64,000 bases of DNA from Clostridioides difficile (GTDB taxonomy: Bacteria; Bacillota; Clostridia; Peptostreptococcales; Peptostreptococcaceae), in NCBI RefSeq assembly GCF_900243075.1, contig NZ_OEZH01000133.1:62001-126000 (forward strand), written 5' to 3'. Below the pieces are notes generated by a model that was not told the origin of the DNA, did not search any database, and saw only the letters and a list, made by a program, of their open reading frames with translations. Each line of letters starts with the position of its first letter. Within the stretch, counting starts at the first letter, position 1. This document shows positions 53,039 through 62,580 of this stretch, one piece after another. Made by a program: the position numbers and the translations under genes.

Positions 53039-53923
53039 CTAATACCTCCTACTGTTATTTTGTCTTATTTCATTTAGTAGCTGTATATAACTATCATATC
53101 TTTCTTTAGATATTTCTCCATTTGCAACAGCTTCTTTTATAGAACAATTAGGTTCATTTTCATGAATACATTTTGAACCAAACTTACAATCATTAAATTT
53201 ATCAAATTCTATAAAATAATCTTTAAGTTCAACTTCTTCTATATCTTCAAGTGCAAGAGAACTAAAACCTGGTGTATCTGCAACCATTCCACCAAATTCC
53301 AACTTTAAAAGTTCAGCATGACGAGTAGTGTGTTTTCCCCTTTTTATTTTATCACTTACCACACCTGTTTGCAGTTTAAAGTTTTCATCTATTTCATTTA
53401 GTAAGCTTGATTTTCCAACTCCAGATGGACCTGCAAATACTACTACACTTTCTTTTAATTCTTCTTTTACTTTATCTATATTTAACTTAGTAATATTGCT
53501 TACAGGAATGACCTTATATCCACTAAGTTCGTATATATTTTTAACAGTTTCTAATGTATCGTTATCATCTAAATCTGCTTTTGTAAGGATTATTACAGTT
53601 TCTAAATTTTCTTTTTCTGCCAAAACTATAAATCTATCTAAAAGAGATAAGTTTGGTTTAGGATTTTTTATTGCAAATACTATTAATGCCTTATCTACAT
53701 TTGCTATAGGAGGTCTTATAAGTTCTGTATCTCTACTATCTATTTCTTCTAAGATACCTTTTTTTTCATCTTCATCAACAATATTTATTTTGACTCTATC
53801 ACCAACTAGAGGTGTTATTTTCTGCTTTCTAAATATTCCTCTAGCCTTACATTCATAAATACCATTATCTGTATCTACATAATAAAATCCACTAATCCCC
53901 TTTATAATTTTTCCTTCTAGCAT
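53039..53923 (-). CDS. rsgA: Ribosome small-subunit-dependent GTPase A
   Basis: 294 aa from the ATG at 53923, six bases after GGGAGG; a TTG codon just upstream extends the frame by one residue. N-terminal OB fold, then a circularly permuted GTPase domain: G4 LTKAD, G1 FAGPSGVGKSSLLNE, G3 DTPGFSS, and a C-terminal zinc knuckle CKFGSKCIHENEPNC. It matures the 30S subunit. It is the first gene of the rsgA-rpe-thiN unit, downstream of an SDR gene. Confidence 0.96.
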   Translation of the reverse strand: MLEGKIIKGISGFYYVDTDNGIYECKARGIFRKQKITPLVGDRVKINIVDEDEKKGILEEIDSRDTELIRPPIANVDKALIVFAIKNPKPNLSLLDRFIVLAEKENLETVIILTKADLDDNDTLETVKNIYELSGYKVIPVSNITKLNIDKVKEELKESVVVFAGPSGVGKSSLLNEIDENFKLQTGVVSDKIKRGKHTTRHAELLKLEFGGMVADTPGFSSLALEDIEEVELKDYFIEFDKFNDCKFGSKCIHENEPNCSIKEAVANGEISKERYDSYIQLLNEIRQNNSRRY

Positions 53924-54020
53924 CAAATGCCTCCCTTTATAAAATTTATATAAACATGTACTGTTTATGAGTAGTATATTGTGTTATTCCTTCCTATTTT
54001 TATATAATACCACATTTTTT

Positions 54021-54758
54021 TTAAATAACAAATCCTCCATTTGGACTAATTACCTGACCAGTGATAAAGTTTGATTTGTCTGATGCTAAGAAAATAGCAC
54101 AATTTGCTATGTCTTCTGGAGTTCCCAATCTCATTAAAGGAGTTTCTTCTACAAGAACATTTATATCTTCCTCATTATATCCAGATAACATATCAGTATT
54201 AATAACACCTGGAGCTATGCTATTTACTCTAATATTTGATGGTCCTACTTCTTTAGCTAGTGCCTTTGTCATACCTATCATACCTGCTTTTGTTATAGAA
54301 TAATGCACTTCACAAGAAGCACCTGAGATACCCCAAATAGAAGATATATTAATTATATTTCCTTTTTTCTCTGATATCATGTATTTTAAAGCAACTTGAG
54401 AACAATAAAAACTTCCTTTTAAATTAATATTCATCATATTATCCCAGTCTTCATCAGTTATATCTGTAAACAATTTGTCTTGACTTATACCAGCATTGTT
54501 CACTAGGATATCCAATCCTCCAAATTCCTTTACACAATAGTCCATCATATTCTCTACATCTTCTCTATTTGAAACATCAGCTTTAAAAAGTTTTACAGAA
54601 AAATTTTTTTCATTCAATATAGTATACAACTCTTTAGCTTCATTTTCTGACTTATTAAAATTTATTAATACATTGTAACCTTCTTTTGCAAAAGCCTTAG
54701 ATAAAGCTTTTCCAATGCCTCTAGAGCCCCCTGTAATTAAGACTGTTTTATTTTTCAT
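54021..54758 (-). CDS. SDR-family oxidoreductase (FabG-like)
   Basis: 245 aa. NAD(P)-binding TGGSRGIGKAL, NNAGIS, catalytic Ser in INISSIWG and YxxxK in VHYSITKAG, then PGVINTDML. It resembles 3-oxoacyl-ACP reductases, but a stand-alone gene outside a fab cluster could reduce other ketones or be a 7-alpha-HSDH-like steroid dehydrogenase. It is placed between prkC and rsgA, behind a prkC terminator and with its own promoter, so it is not part of the kinase unit. Confidence 0.88.
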   Translation of the reverse strand: MKNKTVLITGGSRGIGKALSKAFAKEGYNVLINFNKSENEAKELYTILNEKNFSVKLFKADVSNREDVENMMDYCVKEFGGLDILVNNAGISQDKLFTDITDEDWDNMMNINLKGSFYCSQVALKYMISEKKGNIINISSIWGISGASCEVHYSITKAGMIGMTKALAKEVGPSNIRVNSIAPGVINTDMLSGYNEEDINVLVEETPLMRLGTPEDIANCAIFLASDKSNFITGQVISPNGGFVI

Positions 54759-54775
54759 AAATACTTTTCTCCTTT

Positions 54776-54803
54776 ATTATAACCAATTCAATATTTTATA
54801 CAA
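54776..54803 (-). promoter_or_regulatory. Sigma-A promoter of the SDR gene
   Basis: Minus strand TTGTAT (54803-54798), a 16-bp spacer and TATAAT (54781-54776), about 18 bp before the SDR start. It follows the prkC terminator directly. Confidence 0.5.
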
Positions 54804-54809
54804 AACAAA

Positions 54810-54846
54810 CTGCCCTTTAAAGAAAATATTTTCTATAAAAGGACAG
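54810..54846 (-). terminator. Terminator of the prkC unit
   Basis: Minus strand CTGTCCTTT pairs with AAAGGGCAG (one G-U pair), an inner GAAAATATTTTC stem, then TTTGTTTTGT, 18 bp after the prkC stop. Confidence 0.8.
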
Positions 54847-54864
54847 CTCTTATTTTGCTAATAT

Positions 54865-56892
54865 TTATTCTGTTTTACCAATATTTCCGCCAGTGCCTGA
54901 TGGAGTTTCTCCGTTACCTCCTGAGCTTGAACCTCCTGAGTTTCCTCCATTATCTCCTGAGTTTGAGCCTCCTGAACTTGAACCTCCTGAATTCTCCCCA
55001 TTATCTCCTGAATTTGAACCTCCTGAGTTTCCTCCATTATCTCCTGAGTTTGAGCCTCCTGAATTTCCTCCATTATTTCCTGAGTTTGAGCCTCCTGAGT
55101 TTCCTCCATTATTTCCTGAGTTTCCTCCATTATTTCCTGAATTTGAACCTCCTGAGTTTCCTCCACTGTTTCCTGAGTTTGAACCAGGTCCTGTTGTAGT
55201 ATCATCATCTGGTGTTGTTGGTGTTTTATTTGGTGTTGTCGGAGTCTGTGTATTTGACTTCTCTGAACCTTTACTTACATATAAATTTATTTCATCACCC
55301 TCTTGAACTCTTGATGAACTAGCTCCTGGGCTCTGATTTAAAACAGTACCTTCTTTATATATTGAACTATATTCATACTTAACTGTCCCCACTTTTAAGT
55401 TATTTTCTTCAATAAGTTGTTTTGCATTACTTAAAGTAAGTCCCACTACATTAGGAACAGAAGCCTGATTTGAACCTTTACTTACAACAACATTTATAGT
55501 ATCACCCTTTTTGACATTTGTACTTCCACCTTCAGGTGTCTGTGATATTATACAATTTTTATCAACTTCACTACTATACTCTTCACTTTTTACACTTAAG
55601 GATAATCCTTCTTTTTCAACAGCACTTTGAGCTTCTTCTAATGTCATATTTACAAGATTAGGAACAGTCAAAGATTTATTGCCAAATCCTCCTGCAAATA
55701 AAAACTTATATGCTAAGAATACTTGAGTGCATAGTATTAGTATCAAAACAGCTGCAATTACTTTTAATCTTCTTCTTGCCTTTGGACTTTCCTGTTTTTT
55801 CTTCTTTTTCTTAGTCCTCTTACTTGGAGTATTCTTAGGTTTCTGGTTCTTTTTAGCTCTCATTATCTCTTCCTCATCTTCATCTTCTTCATCATCTTCA
55901 TAAAAATCATCATAATAATCTTCATCATCGTCTAAATCAGCAACTTCAACAGGTTTAGCTACCTTTTCAAGTGTTGGCTTTACAGGTACTGGATTTACAA
56001 CTTTGTTAATTTCTCTTTCATCAATTTTCTTAGTTGCAAAATCATCATATTCTTTTATAAAATCTAAATCAATATTTTTTTCTATATACTCTATATCTTC
56101 TATCAACTCTTCAGCAGTTTGGTATCTATCTGCACTAGATTTTTCTGTAAGTTTTTTTATTGTAGTTCTTACACTTTGAGGAATCCTAACTTTTTCTTCT
56201 GATGTAAAATCTATATCATCATTAATATGTTGAAGTGCTATAGAAATTGGACTGTCTCCTCTAAATGGAACTTTTCCTATCAACATTTCATATAAAACTA
56301 TACCTAAAGAATATAAATCAGCATTATTAGTTACAAATTTACCTTTAGCCTGTTCTGGTGAAAAATAGTGCACTGAGCCTATTATACTACCAATATTGGT
56401 CATTGTTGAGTTTGAAACAGCTTTAGCTATACCAAAATCAGCTACTTTTACTACTCTTCCTTCATTGGATATTAGAATATTATGAGGTTTTATATCTCTA
56501 TGTATAATACCCTTTTTATGTGCAGCGCTAAGTGCCATAGCTATTTGTTTTGTTATATCTAATGCAGTATATTCATCTAATATACCTTCATCTTGTATAA
56601 TCTCTTTTAGATTCTTTCCATCTACAAATTCCATTACAATATAGTGAACTTTTCCATCTTCACCAACATCATAAACATTTACTATATTTGGATGGGAAAG
56701 ACTTGCTACTGCCTCTGCCTCTCTTTTAAATTTTGTTAAAAACTCATCGTCATCTACAAATTCAGGTCTAAGTACCTTAAGTGCAACAGTCCTGTTTAAT
56801 AACCTGTCTTTTGCCTCATATACAAAGGCCATTCCTCCATCACCAATCTTCCTGATGATTTCATATCGATTTCCTAAAATTGTATCTCCCAC
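54865..56892 (-). CDS. prkC: PASTA-domain Ser/Thr protein kinase PrkC
   Basis: 675 aa, GTG start after GGTGAT. Cytoplasmic Hanks kinase (about 10-270) with GDGGMAFVY loop, catalytic Lys39, HRDIKPHN (D133) and DFG (152-154). An acidic, then basic juxtamembrane linker (320-375) precedes one membrane helix (378-399). Two PASTA domains (406-473, 475-542) are followed by a Pro/Thr linker and a tail of about 100 residues made almost only of Ser, Gly and Asn (568-670). PASTA kinases sense peptidoglycan fragments. Two PASTA units plus an SGN tail are, as far as I recall, particular to C. difficile. Partner phosphatase is 16 nt upstream. Confidence 0.97.
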   Translation of the reverse strand: MGDTILGNRYEIIRKIGDGGMAFVYEAKDRLLNRTVALKVLRPEFVDDDEFLTKFKREAEAVASLSHPNIVNVYDVGEDGKVHYIVMEFVDGKNLKEIIQDEGILDEYTALDITKQIAMALSAAHKKGIIHRDIKPHNILISNEGRVVKVADFGIAKAVSNSTMTNIGSIIGSVHYFSPEQAKGKFVTNNADLYSLGIVLYEMLIGKVPFRGDSPISIALQHINDDIDFTSEEKVRIPQSVRTTIKKLTEKSSADRYQTAEELIEDIEYIEKNIDLDFIKEYDDFATKKIDEREINKVVNPVPVKPTLEKVAKPVEVADLDDDEDYYDDFYEDDEEDEDEEEIMRAKKNQKPKNTPSKRTKKKKKKQESPKARRRLKVIAAVLILILCTQVFLAYKFLFAGGFGNKSLTVPNLVNMTLEEAQSAVEKEGLSLSVKSEEYSSEVDKNCIISQTPEGGSTNVKKGDTINVVVSKGSNQASVPNVVGLTLSNAKQLIEENNLKVGTVKYEYSSIYKEGTVLNQSPGASSSRVQEGDEINLYVSKGSEKSNTQTPTTPNKTPTTPDDDTTTGPGSNSGNSGGNSGGSNSGNNGGNSGNNGGNSGGSNSGNNGGNSGGSNSGDNGGNSGGSNSGDNGENSGGSSSGGSNSGDNGGNSGGSSSGGNGETPSGTGGNIGKTE
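54890..55185 (-). repeat. SGN-coding tandem repeat of prkC
   Basis: The DNA coding for the PrkC tail consists of imperfect repeats of a GGNSGGSNSG-type unit of about 30-42 bp. The repetition keeps all six frames largely open. Such tracts can gain or lose units, so length may vary among strains. Confidence 0.85.
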
Positions 56893-56908
56893 AATATCAC
56901 CGTCCTAA

Positions 56909-57661
56909 TTATACTTTTATCACTATAACCGAAACATTATCTTTACCAGAAACATCATTGGCCATACTTATCAATTCTTCACTTATATTGGTAATTCTCT
57001 CATATTCATAATCTAATATTAAATCTCTTATATCTTCATCATTAATAAACCCAGTTAATCCATCTGTCGCAAGAAGTATTATATCACCTTTTTTGATATC
57101 TTTCTTAAAAATATCTACAACAACCATATCATCTGTTCCAATTGCTCTAGTTATTCTATTCCTTTGTGGATGTATTCTTGCCTCTTCTTCTGTAATAACA
57201 TGAGCCATCATAAGTTCTTCAACCACGGAATGGTCTATAGTTATTTTATCAAATTTTTCATCTGTTAACAAATAACATCTGCTATCTCCAACATTTGCCA
57301 CATATAAGACATTATTATACACTATAGCTGTAACTAATGTAGTTCCCATTCCTTCAAATTCTATATCTTCCATAGATTTTTTGTGCACAATTGAGTTTAC
57401 ATTATTATAAGCCTGTTTTAATATATCATCTATATAGTCTATTTTTACGTTATCATGTTGTAATAAGTTTTCTTTTAGAAAATCAATTATGTTTTCTACT
57501 GCTAATTTACTGGCGACCTCACCTTTTTTATGTCCACCCATTCCATCAGCTATGGCAAATATTCCTACTGGACCATGTTCTGTATCTATAACTTCTCCCC
57601 CACAATAGTCTTCATTATTTTTTCTTATTTTCCCTATATGTGAGGCACAACTATAAACCAT
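56909..57661 (-). CDS. stp: PP2C-family Ser/Thr protein phosphatase
   Basis: 250 aa. PP2C motifs: IRKNNEDYCGG, IFAIADGMGGHKKGEVAS, MGTTLVTAIV, VANVGDSRCYLL, LLATDGLTGFI and DNVSVIVIKV, which together carry the metal-binding aspartates. It reverses phosphorylation by PrkC, encoded 16 nt downstream. RBS AAGGAGG. It lies 19 nt after rlmN, the usual order. Confidence 0.96.
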   Translation of the reverse strand: MVYSCASHIGKIRKNNEDYCGGEVIDTEHGPVGIFAIADGMGGHKKGEVASKLAVENIIDFLKENLLQHDNVKIDYIDDILKQAYNNVNSIVHKKSMEDIEFEGMGTTLVTAIVYNNVLYVANVGDSRCYLLTDEKFDKITIDHSVVEELMMAHVITEEEARIHPQRNRITRAIGTDDMVVVDIFKKDIKKGDIILLATDGLTGFINDEDIRDLILDYEYERITNISEELISMANDVSGKDNVSVIVIKV

Positions 57662-57680
57662 ACGACTTCCTCCTTACAAA

Positions 57681-58712
57681 TTACTTGTATTTTCTTCTCA
57701 ATTGACCACAAGCTCCACTAATATCAGAACCCATAGACATCCTCACTGTGGCAGGTATGTTGTTTTTCTCCAAACTATCCCTAAACTTATAAATAAATGC
57801 TTTATCTGGCTTTTCATATTCTCTTTCTTCAACTTTATTTATTGGTATTAAATTTACATGACATAGCATACCTTTTAAGAGCTTAGCTAATGCTTTTGCT
57901 TCTTTTTCTGAATCATTTACTCCTTTTATAAGAGAATATTCAAATGTAACCCTTCTATTTGTTTTTTTTATATAATATCTACAAGCATCTAATATTTCAT
58001 TAATAGAATAAGCATTTGCTATAGGCATAATTTTTCTTCTTTCTTCATCATATGGTGAATGAAGTGATAAAGCTAAATTTATAGCTATTTCTAAATCTGC
58101 CAATTCATACATTTTAGGTACTATTCCACAAGTTGAAAGAGTTATATGTCTATACCCTATATTAAGACCATTTTTTTCGTTAATTATTTTTAAAAATTGT
58201 TTTGTATTCTCAAAATTATCAAGTGGTTCACCACTTCCCATCAACACAAGATTTGATACCCTTTTACCAGTATCTTCTTGAATTTTAATAACTTGGTCTA
58301 AAATCTCCCATGGCTCTAAGTTTCTAATCAATCCATCCATTGTAGATGCACAGAAATTACATCCCATCCTACAGCCAACTTGATTAGATACACATACAGT
58401 AACTCTACTATCATAATCCATCATCACAGTTTCTATTATATTTCCATCATCTAATAAAAACAAATATTTTTTTGTACTATCCACCTTAGATTCCAACTTT
58501 AATTCTATATCTATATGTCCTATACATGAAACTTCTTCTAATTTGTTTCTCAAACTTTTTGGTATATTATTCATATCATCAAAAGTTTTTGCACCCTTAT
58601 ATATCCAAGAGAATATTTGACTTCCTCTAAAGGGCTTTTCATCTATAGTTTTCATAAATTCTTTAAGTTCATCTTCAGTAAAATTTTTTAATACTACTTT
58701 TTTCTTTTCCAT
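57681..58712 (-). CDS. rlmN: 23S rRNA/tRNA adenine-C2 methyltransferase
   Basis: 343 aa. Radical-SAM cysteines CRMGCNFC (C114, C118, C121), the GEPLDNF motif and LALSLHSP are family-specific. The catalytic C-terminal Cys lies in SDISGACGQL. It methylates A2503 of 23S rRNA and A37 of some tRNAs. It starts 7 nt after rsmB; the ATG follows GGTAGTGAGAG. Confidence 0.96.
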   Translation of the reverse strand: MEKKKVVLKNFTEDELKEFMKTIDEKPFRGSQIFSWIYKGAKTFDDMNNIPKSLRNKLEEVSCIGHIDIELKLESKVDSTKKYLFLLDDGNIIETVMMDYDSRVTVCVSNQVGCRMGCNFCASTMDGLIRNLEPWEILDQVIKIQEDTGKRVSNLVLMGSGEPLDNFENTKQFLKIINEKNGLNIGYRHITLSTCGIVPKMYELADLEIAINLALSLHSPYDEERRKIMPIANAYSINEILDACRYYIKKTNRRVTFEYSLIKGVNDSEKEAKALAKLLKGMLCHVNLIPINKVEEREYEKPDKAFIYKFRDSLEKNNIPATVRMSMGSDISGACGQLRRKYK

Positions 58713-58719
58713 TCTCTCA

Positions 58720-60045
58720 CTACCTTATTCTTTTTAATTTTGCTATGAAAAAACCATCTATACCGTGGACATGAGGATATATCTTTAAATACCCTTTATC
58801 CTGATTGTCCAAGTCTACATTTACTGCATCAATTGGAGTCAATTGAAAATTATTATTTTCTTCAATAAAAGAAGTAATTATACTTATATTTTCCACATCT
58901 TGAATTGTACATGTACTATATACTAAAGTTCCACCAATTTTAACATACTTAGATGCATTTTCTAGAATTTTCTTTTGTATAGAAGTAATGTCTTTTAACT
59001 CTTCTTCTTTCTTATATTTAATCTCTGGTTTACGTCTTATTATACCAAACCCAGAGCAAGGAACGTCTGCTAAAACATAATCAAATTTACTTATACTCTT
59101 TTCATCAATCTCAGAAGCATCAAATTTTTCTACACATACATTTTTAAGACCTAATCTGTTTACAGTAGACTTTATGAGCTTTAGTTTGTGCTCAAAAATA
59201 TCTCTAGCTACTACATGACCAGTATTGTTCATTAAAGTAGCTAAGTGAGTAGATTTCCCTCCAGGAGCACTACATACATCCAAAACAAATGAACCTTCTC
59301 TTGGATTAATTACTTTCCCTACTATCATAGAGCTTATATCTTGAATTGTAAATAAACCAGCCTTAAATAATTCATTATTTTCTATATTTTTCATTTTTTC
59401 GACTTTAATAGCTTCTTCTACCATAGGAACTTTTAAACATGTAATGCCCATTTCATTTAACTTTTCAATAAGTTCTTCTCTGCTTATTTTAAGTGTGTTT
59501 GTCCTTATATAGATACTAGGCTTTTCATTGTTCGCTTCCAACAAATCTTCAGTAAATTCTTGTCCAAATTTATCTATCCAATTTTTTATAATCCAAGAAT
59601 TATAAGAATACTTTATTGATAAGTATTTTACACTATCTTCATCAGTTATGTCCATTATAGTATCTTTGTTTCTTATTTCATTTCTAAGAATAGCATTTAT
59701 GAAACCAGAAGACTTTTTATCATATTTCTTAGATAATTTTACAGTTTCATTAACTGCTGCATAATCAGATATACTATCCAAAAACAAAATCTGATATGTT
59801 CCCATTCTTAAAAAGATTTTAACATAAGTTGACATTTTTTTTACTTTTATTTTTGAAAGTTTATTGATTATATAATCTAAATAATACTTATTTTCTACTA
59901 CTCCATAGATTAATTCTGTTGCAAGCCCTCTATCCATGTCACTTATTTCTAAATTTTTAAAATGTTTATTTATTGCAATATTTGAATAGTTATCATTTTT
60001 CTCTATATCACATAATACTTTAAATCCAATTTCTCTTGCATCCAT
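58720..60045 (-). CDS. rsmB: 16S rRNA (cytosine967-C5)-methyltransferase
   Basis: 441 aa. N-terminal NusB-like helical domain (about 1-135) and C-terminal SAM domain with VLDVCSAPGGKSTHLA, DVPCSGFGIIRRKPEI and YSTCTIQ, the two cysteines being catalytic. It methylates C967 of 16S rRNA. It lies after a terminator and upstream of rlmN, forming rsmB-rlmN-stp-prkC. RBS AAAGGGAG. Confidence 0.96.
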   Translation of the reverse strand: MDAREIGFKVLCDIEKNDNYSNIAINKHFKNLEISDMDRGLATELIYGVVENKYYLDYIINKLSKIKVKKMSTYVKIFLRMGTYQILFLDSISDYAAVNETVKLSKKYDKKSSGFINAILRNEIRNKDTIMDITDEDSVKYLSIKYSYNSWIIKNWIDKFGQEFTEDLLEANNEKPSIYIRTNTLKISREELIEKLNEMGITCLKVPMVEEAIKVEKMKNIENNELFKAGLFTIQDISSMIVGKVINPREGSFVLDVCSAPGGKSTHLATLMNNTGHVVARDIFEHKLKLIKSTVNRLGLKNVCVEKFDASEIDEKSISKFDYVLADVPCSGFGIIRRKPEIKYKKEEELKDITSIQKKILENASKYVKIGGTLVYSTCTIQDVENISIITSFIEENNNFQLTPIDAVNVDLDNQDKGYLKIYPHVHGIDGFFIAKLKRIR

Positions 60046-60077
60046 ATAAATTTCTCCCTTTTATTAAACATAAAAAA

Positions 60078-60097
60078 GGGTTGTTTCTAAACAACCC
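60078..60097 (-). terminator. Terminator between YugP-type gene and rsmB
   Basis: gggttgttt / aaacaaccc, a 9-bp stem with a 2-nt loop, then TTTTTT on the minus strand, directly after the metalloprotease stop. It splits the priA-def-fmt block from rsmB onward, perhaps only partly. Confidence 0.8.
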
Positions 60098-60106
60098 ACT
60101 TTACTT

Positions 60107-60808
60107 TTAGTCATTTCTTCTTTGAGCTATCAGTAACAATCTAAGTAATTGAAGTATTGAAACCAACGCTGCTGCAACATATGTTAAAGCTGCTGCTGAA
60201 AGTACCTTTCTACTTTGTCTTGACTCACTCTCATCTATAATACCTAAATTTCCAAGTTGAACGATTGCTCTACTTGAAGCATTAAATTCTACAGGTAATG
60301 TTATTATTTGGAATAATACTGAAGCTGAAAATAATAGTATCCCAATTTCTAAAAATGGACCAGCCATAATAAATCCTATAAATATTAAAAACCAAGATAT
60401 ACTTGAAGCAAAATTTACTACTGGTACTAAGCTACTTCTTATTTGAAGAGGTGCGTAACCTTTAGCATGTTGTATCGCATGACCACATTCATGTGCAGCT
60501 ACTGCAACAGAAGTTATAGATGTTCCATAATATACATCTTCTGACAGTCTTACAGCCTTTCTTCTTGGGTCATAATGGTCACTTAGATGCCCTCTAACCA
60601 TTTCTATCTTTACATCATACAAACCATTTGAATCAAGCACTCTTCTTGCTGTTTGCTCTCCAGTATATCCTCTACGTGCATTTACTCTTAAATACTTATT
60701 TGTTGTTGAACTTACTTTAAATTGTGCATATACAGTAAATAATATAGCTGGAATTAATATAACCATTGTTGGGTCAAATCCCCAAAAACCGCCATACATA
60801 GGGTACAT
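60107..60808 (-). CDS. Zinc metallopeptidase, YugP family (membrane)
   Basis: 233 aa from the ATG at 60808, eight bases after AGGAGAG; a GTG nine bases upstream is less well placed. An N-terminal helix (about 10-30) precedes the metalloprotease motif AAHECGHAIQHAKGY, a HExxH-type site read as HECGH. Helices near 140-190 and at the C-terminus suggest a membrane-bound protease. The DPRRKAVRLSEDVYYGTS segment is typical of the family. Substrates are unknown. It is common between fmt and rsmB in clostridia. Confidence 0.9.
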   Translation of the reverse strand: MYPMYGGFWGFDPTMVILIPAILFTVYAQFKVSSTTNKYLRVNARRGYTGEQTARRVLDSNGLYDVKIEMVRGHLSDHYDPRRKAVRLSEDVYYGTSITSVAVAAHECGHAIQHAKGYAPLQIRSSLVPVVNFASSISWFLIFIGFIMAGPFLEIGILLFSASVLFQIITLPVEFNASSRAIVQLGNLGIIDESESRQSRKVLSAAALTYVAAALVSILQLLRLLLIAQRRND

Positions 60809-60874
60809 AAATAACACTCTCCTAAAATATATTTTTTATACATCCTCTTAATATTCACATAACTTAAAAACAGT

Positions 60875-61627
60875 TTAATTGTAAGCTAATATATTTTTTC
60901 CTGTTAAAAAGTCTATAGCTTTTTCAATATCTACCATGTCTACATTAGTATTTACACAAGGTCCATTAGGCCTTTTGTTAAATACACCTAAAACAGGAAT
61001 TTTTTTAATATCTTGTATTCCAGACGTTAAATCTCTTTCACATGCAACAGCTATAACAGCTTTAGGTTTATTTTCTATTATGATTTTTCTAGCTAAAGTT
61101 CCTCCTGTAGCTACAAATATTTTTACATTAGTTCTTTCCTTTAGCTTAATTAATTCTCCTATGTTGCATCTTCCACATTCTTTACAATTATCTATATCAT
61201 TAGTAACTTTTAATTTACAACTATTCTCTTGAATACAATGAGGTATTAAAATTATTATATCCTCTGGATTAAAATTATATTTATTACTGTATATATATTC
61301 ATTATTTAACTTTATATATATCCTTCTAATCTCACTTTTTGACATACCAAATGATGATGCAATGAAAGATATAATGGGAAATAATCCACTGACAATCTTA
61401 AAATTTATTTTCATTATATTTGAGTTAACATTCTTTCCTTTAATTACTCTATAAGTAACTGCTGTTGAACATAGTATTATAAGTATTAGTGATATTATTA
61501 TAATATTTATTGCTAAAGAAAATATTTGAGTTAAATTTATTATAAAAAAATTTACAACTCCTATCAAAATCCATAATATTAAAATTAAAATCCCAACACT
61601 TGTTAAATACTTCTTTATATCTGTCAT
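60875..61627 (-). CDS. DUF116 family protein
   Basis: 250 aa from the ATG at 61627; the in-frame GTG at 61636 forms part of the likely ribosome site. Two N-terminal membrane helices (about 12-60) precede a soluble domain with many cysteines (PHCIQENSCKLK, NCKECGRCNIGE, AVACERDLTSG, RPNGPCVNT), suggesting metal or Fe-S binding. DUF116 proteins are often found near fmt and def in clostridia and have no established function. Confidence 0.88.
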   Translation of the reverse strand: MTDIKKYLTSVGILILILWILIGVVNFFIINLTQIFSLAINIIIISLILIILCSTAVTYRVIKGKNVNSNIMKINFKIVSGLFPIISFIASSFGMSKSEIRRIYIKLNNEYIYSNKYNFNPEDIIILIPHCIQENSCKLKVTNDIDNCKECGRCNIGELIKLKERTNVKIFVATGGTLARKIIIENKPKAVIAVACERDLTSGIQDIKKIPVLGVFNKRPNGPCVNTNVDMVDIEKAIDFLTGKNILAYN

Positions 61628-61636
61628 ACTTTTCAC

Positions 61637-62566
61637 CTAACCCAATACTAAACCAGTTTCTATAGTATTCCCTTTTATATATTCACCAACCAACATTCTC
61701 TTTTTATTTGGCATCTGAATTTCTTCAATTAAAAGCACCTTATCTCTAGTACTTACTTTTATTCCTTCTTTACTTACATCAATTATCGTACCTGCACCTT
61801 TAGTACTTTTCTCATTTAACACTTTAGTTTTCCAAATTTTCATTGTAACACCATTGTAGGTAGTATAAGCACTTGGCCATGGATTTACACCTCTAACTAA
61901 ATTATGTATCTCCCTAGCACTTTTTGAAAAATCTATATTACCTAATGATTTATTCATTATTGGAGCATAAGAAAATTCCTCATGATTTTGTACTTCTCTT
62001 GGTGCAGTTCCTTCTTCAATTAACTTTAATGTTTCTTTTAAAGTTTCTGCTCCTATATTCATCATTTTATCATGAAGTTCTCCTGCTGTTATATTTTCAT
62101 CAAGATTTACTTCTGTCTTTAGTATCATATCTCCAGTATCCAGACCTTCATCCATGTACATAGTTGTAACACCAGTCTTTTCTTCACCATTTATTATTAC
62201 CCAATTTATAGGTGCCGCACCTCTATATTTTGGAAGTAAAGAAACATGAACATTTATACATCCAAGTCTAGGAATTTCTAATATTTCTTTTGGAAGTATC
62301 TGCCCAAAAGCTACAACCACTATTACATCTGGATTTAAAGATTTCATTATATCTATAAATTCTTTATCTCTAGCCTTGATTGGTTGATATACAGGTATAT
62401 TATTTCCAATTGCAAGTTCTTTTACTGGGCTCATACCCAGTTTTTTACCTCTTCCTTTTGGTTTATCTGGTTGAGTTACAACACCTAATATTTCATACTT
62501 CTCATCTATTATTTTTTGTAAACAAGGAACTGCTATATCTGGAGTTCCCATAAATACTATTTTCAT
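61637..62566 (-). CDS. fmt: Methionyl-tRNA formyltransferase
   Basis: 309 aa from the ATG at 62566, eight bases behind AGGAG. VFMGTPDIAVPCL, GRGKKLGMSPVKELA, the formyl-transfer block NVHVSLLPKYRGAAPINW with catalytic Asn/His/Asp, and a C-terminal OB-like tRNA domain. It formylates initiator Met-tRNA using 10-formyl-tetrahydrofolate. The gene follows def by 14 nt. Confidence 0.97.
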   Translation of the reverse strand: MKIVFMGTPDIAVPCLQKIIDEKYEILGVVTQPDKPKGRGKKLGMSPVKELAIGNNIPVYQPIKARDKEFIDIMKSLNPDVIVVVAFGQILPKEILEIPRLGCINVHVSLLPKYRGAAPINWVIINGEEKTGVTTMYMDEGLDTGDMILKTEVNLDENITAGELHDKMMNIGAETLKETLKLIEEGTAPREVQNHEEFSYAPIMNKSLGNIDFSKSAREIHNLVRGVNPWPSAYTTYNGVTMKIWKTKVLNEKSTKGAGTIIDVSKEGIKVSTRDKVLLIEEIQMPNKKRMLVGEYIKGNTIETGLVLG

Positions 62567-62580
62567 CAAATCAACTCCTA

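Noticed and set aside
54855-55306. Long plus-strand open frames opposite the prkC tail (rich in Leu/Ser or in Pro/Glu)
   Set aside because: They arise because the SGN-coding repeat leaves all frames open. They lack ribosome sites and have extreme composition.
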